Of a DNA stretch of 5,980 bases, positions 5,114 to 5,980 are shown piece by piece. Positions within the stretch are counted from its first letter, which is position 1, and each line of letters begins with the position of its first letter. The notes under the pieces are model-generated. The model worked only from the letters and a program-made list of their open reading frames with translations, had not been told where the DNA came from and did not search any database. The position numbers were made by a program, and so were the translations under genes. Origin of the DNA: JBFEYJ01 sp041562215 (GTDB lineage: Bacteria > Pseudomonadota > Gammaproteobacteria > Thiohalomonadales > Thiohalomonadaceae); the NCBI GenBank assembly GCA_041562215.1, contig JBFEYJ010000187.1:1-5980 (forward strand), written 5' to 3'.

Positions 5114-5980
5114 TTATTGGGCGGCGAGTAGTACCACCTCGCCGCTCCAACCCTTTGCAGCCTCTTCTCGGCGAACGTGCTGCTGTTGCAGTGGCAGCGG
5201 CATAGCGAGAAGGCGCTGTAGAGGAAGATCGAAATCTTCCTGAGTCCGTGGTGCGCTGATGCCGCCTTGCGTTACCGGACGCAGCATGCTGACATTTCCT
5301 ACCCACAGCCGCCGCTCGGCAGGCCCCAGCCGGTATCCGCTTGGCCACAGGCGTAATGCCAGCAGTCCCTTTTCATCGGGATCCACCTTGACCAGCAACA
5401 GTGACTCGTTCTGCCCTGCATGAACCTGAGGCAGTACTGGCAGTTGTTCGAGAGGCGTCTGGTCATTGAGCCAGGTTAGCCAGCTCGCTCCCGTCAAGGG
5501 CGGCGGGGCATGCCATCCCTGCTCTTTCATGGCCTCTTTAAACAGATCAAGGCGGCCTGCGTACTGCAGGTTTAGCGGATGGGCATGGGTGCCGCGCAGA
5601 TCGGCCCGATAGGCGGGTAAAAGTTGCCATTGTTCTTGCCACCATAGTGCCTGGTCAAGAGGACGTACCTCCTTGCTGATCGAAAAGCGGGCCAGTGTCG
5701 GTGCGTGGTACTGCCAGCCATGCCAGCCGGCAGTCACGAGCAGGGCCGTGAAGGCTACGGCGGCCAGTGCACCGGGCGATAGACGATTTGCCGGGTGGCG
5801 ACGGTATCCGATCCCCAGCAGTGAGATCCAGGCCATGCCGAGTGTCAGAGCGCTTAGTACTCCGGAGAGGCGATGGACGCCCAGATAGAGGCGTGCAAAG
5901 GCGATCGCCAGCACCAGGCATGCCGCGACGGCGTAGATCAGCCAACGCTTCGGCTCTGGCAATTCGCGTGCGATGAGCAC
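5114..5980 (-). CDS. PAP2-LssY_C membrane protein, C-terminal part (cut by window edge)
   Basis: At least 288 residues of a protein whose N-terminus lies beyond the right edge; the GTG at 5978-5980 is only the first codon visible, not a demonstrated start. Residues 11-35 and 41-58 here are hydrophobic and match the last PAP2 helices, with the third PAP2 phosphatase motif as ARLYLGVHRLSG at 29-40. A further membrane segment is at about 69-86. The remainder, about 95-288, is a soluble LssY C-terminal domain, recognised from LPAYRADLRG (121-130), HPLNLQYAG (134-142) and the GW and WPSGYR stretches. Such proteins often also carry an N-terminal DedA domain; whether this one does cannot be seen. 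The family is placed among inner-membrane lipid-phosphate phosphatases, with an unproven role. The motif's conserved Asp is Gly here (codon 5861-5863), so the phosphatase may be altered. The gene converges on the peptidase gene with 4 bases between their stops. Confidence 0.85.
   Translation of the reverse strand: MLIARELPEPKRWLIYAVAACLVLAIAFARLYLGVHRLSGVLSALTLGMAWISLLGIGYRRHPANRLSPGALAAVAFTALLVTAGWHGWQYHAPTLARFSISKEVRPLDQALWWQEQWQLLPAYRADLRGTHAHPLNLQYAGRLDLFKEAMKEQGWHAPPPLTGASWLTWLNDQTPLEQLPVLPQVHAGQNESLLLVKVDPDEKGLLALRLWPSGYRLGPAERRLWVGNVSMLRPVTQGGISAPRTQEDFDLPLQRLLAMPLPLQQQHVRREEAAKGWSGEVVLLAAQ
5119..5147. terminator. GC-rich hairpin between converging genes, possible weak terminator
   Basis: GCGGCGAG at 5121-5128 pairs perfectly with CTCGCCGC at 5138-5145, with a 9-base loop; a G-T and a G-C pair extend the stem to 10. 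It begins 10 bases past the peptidase stop and lies inside the last codons of the opposite-strand gene. No T-run follows on either strand, so it is not a standard intrinsic terminator, but it is the only strong hairpin at the gene ends and may stop or stabilise one or both transcripts. Confidence 0.4.

Noticed and set aside
1..5980. tRNA, rRNA, CRISPR, insertion sequence or attachment site
   Set aside because: No spaced direct repeats, terminal inverted repeats with a transposase, or RNA-gene sequences were seen on reading both strands.

Overview
The window looks like ordinary chromosomal sequence from a gammaproteobacterium, probably a marine Pseudomonas-like or Microbulbifer-like lineage. 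The evidence is the close match of its Mpl and UbiX proteins to the Escherichia coli and Pseudomonas aeruginosa versions, and the order mpl-ubiX-LON-domain protein, which I recall from P. aeruginosa (the PA4020-PA4018 region). It also carries a PA2779/PA2778-type gene pair. The genus is a guess; no RNA gene or species marker is present. The DNA is moderately GC-rich throughout and I see no abrupt change in base composition, no insertion sequence, no phage gene and no CRISPR array.

Layout, left to right. Bases 1-190 hold no firm gene, only a possible short leader reading frame with a good ribosome binding site and a plausible promoter. A small five-helix membrane protein of unknown function follows (191-712). 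After a 190-base gap comes mpl (903-2252), a peptidoglycan-recycling ligase, read from a TTG start. A 164-base gap leads to ubiX (2417-3052), the flavin prenyltransferase that makes the cofactor used by UbiD in ubiquinone synthesis. The end of ubiX overlaps a stand-alone LON substrate-binding-domain protein (3039-3623). A 67-base gap with a candidate promoter and a strong ribosome binding site leads to a two-gene unit: a small exported protein of the PA2779 family (3691-4089) and a lipoprotein C39-like cysteine peptidase with TPR-like repeats of the PA2778 family (4093-5109). On the opposite strand, converging on the peptidase and only 4 bases from it, is the C-terminal part of a PAP2-LssY membrane protein (5114-5980), cut by the right edge.

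How the genes fit together. The first half is cell-envelope and cofactor housekeeping: muropeptide reuse, prenyl-FMN supply and a protein-quality-type LON domain. ubiX and the LON gene are very likely translated from one message. The most interesting part is the PA2779-PA2778 pair: an exported small protein with a Gly-Gly dipeptide just before a C-terminal hydrophobic segment, directly followed by a surface- or periplasm-anchored C39-like peptidase. A substrate-peptidase relationship is a reasonable, untested inference. The C-terminal PAP2 motif of the last gene has lost its conserved Asp, which suggests an altered or inactive phosphatase domain.
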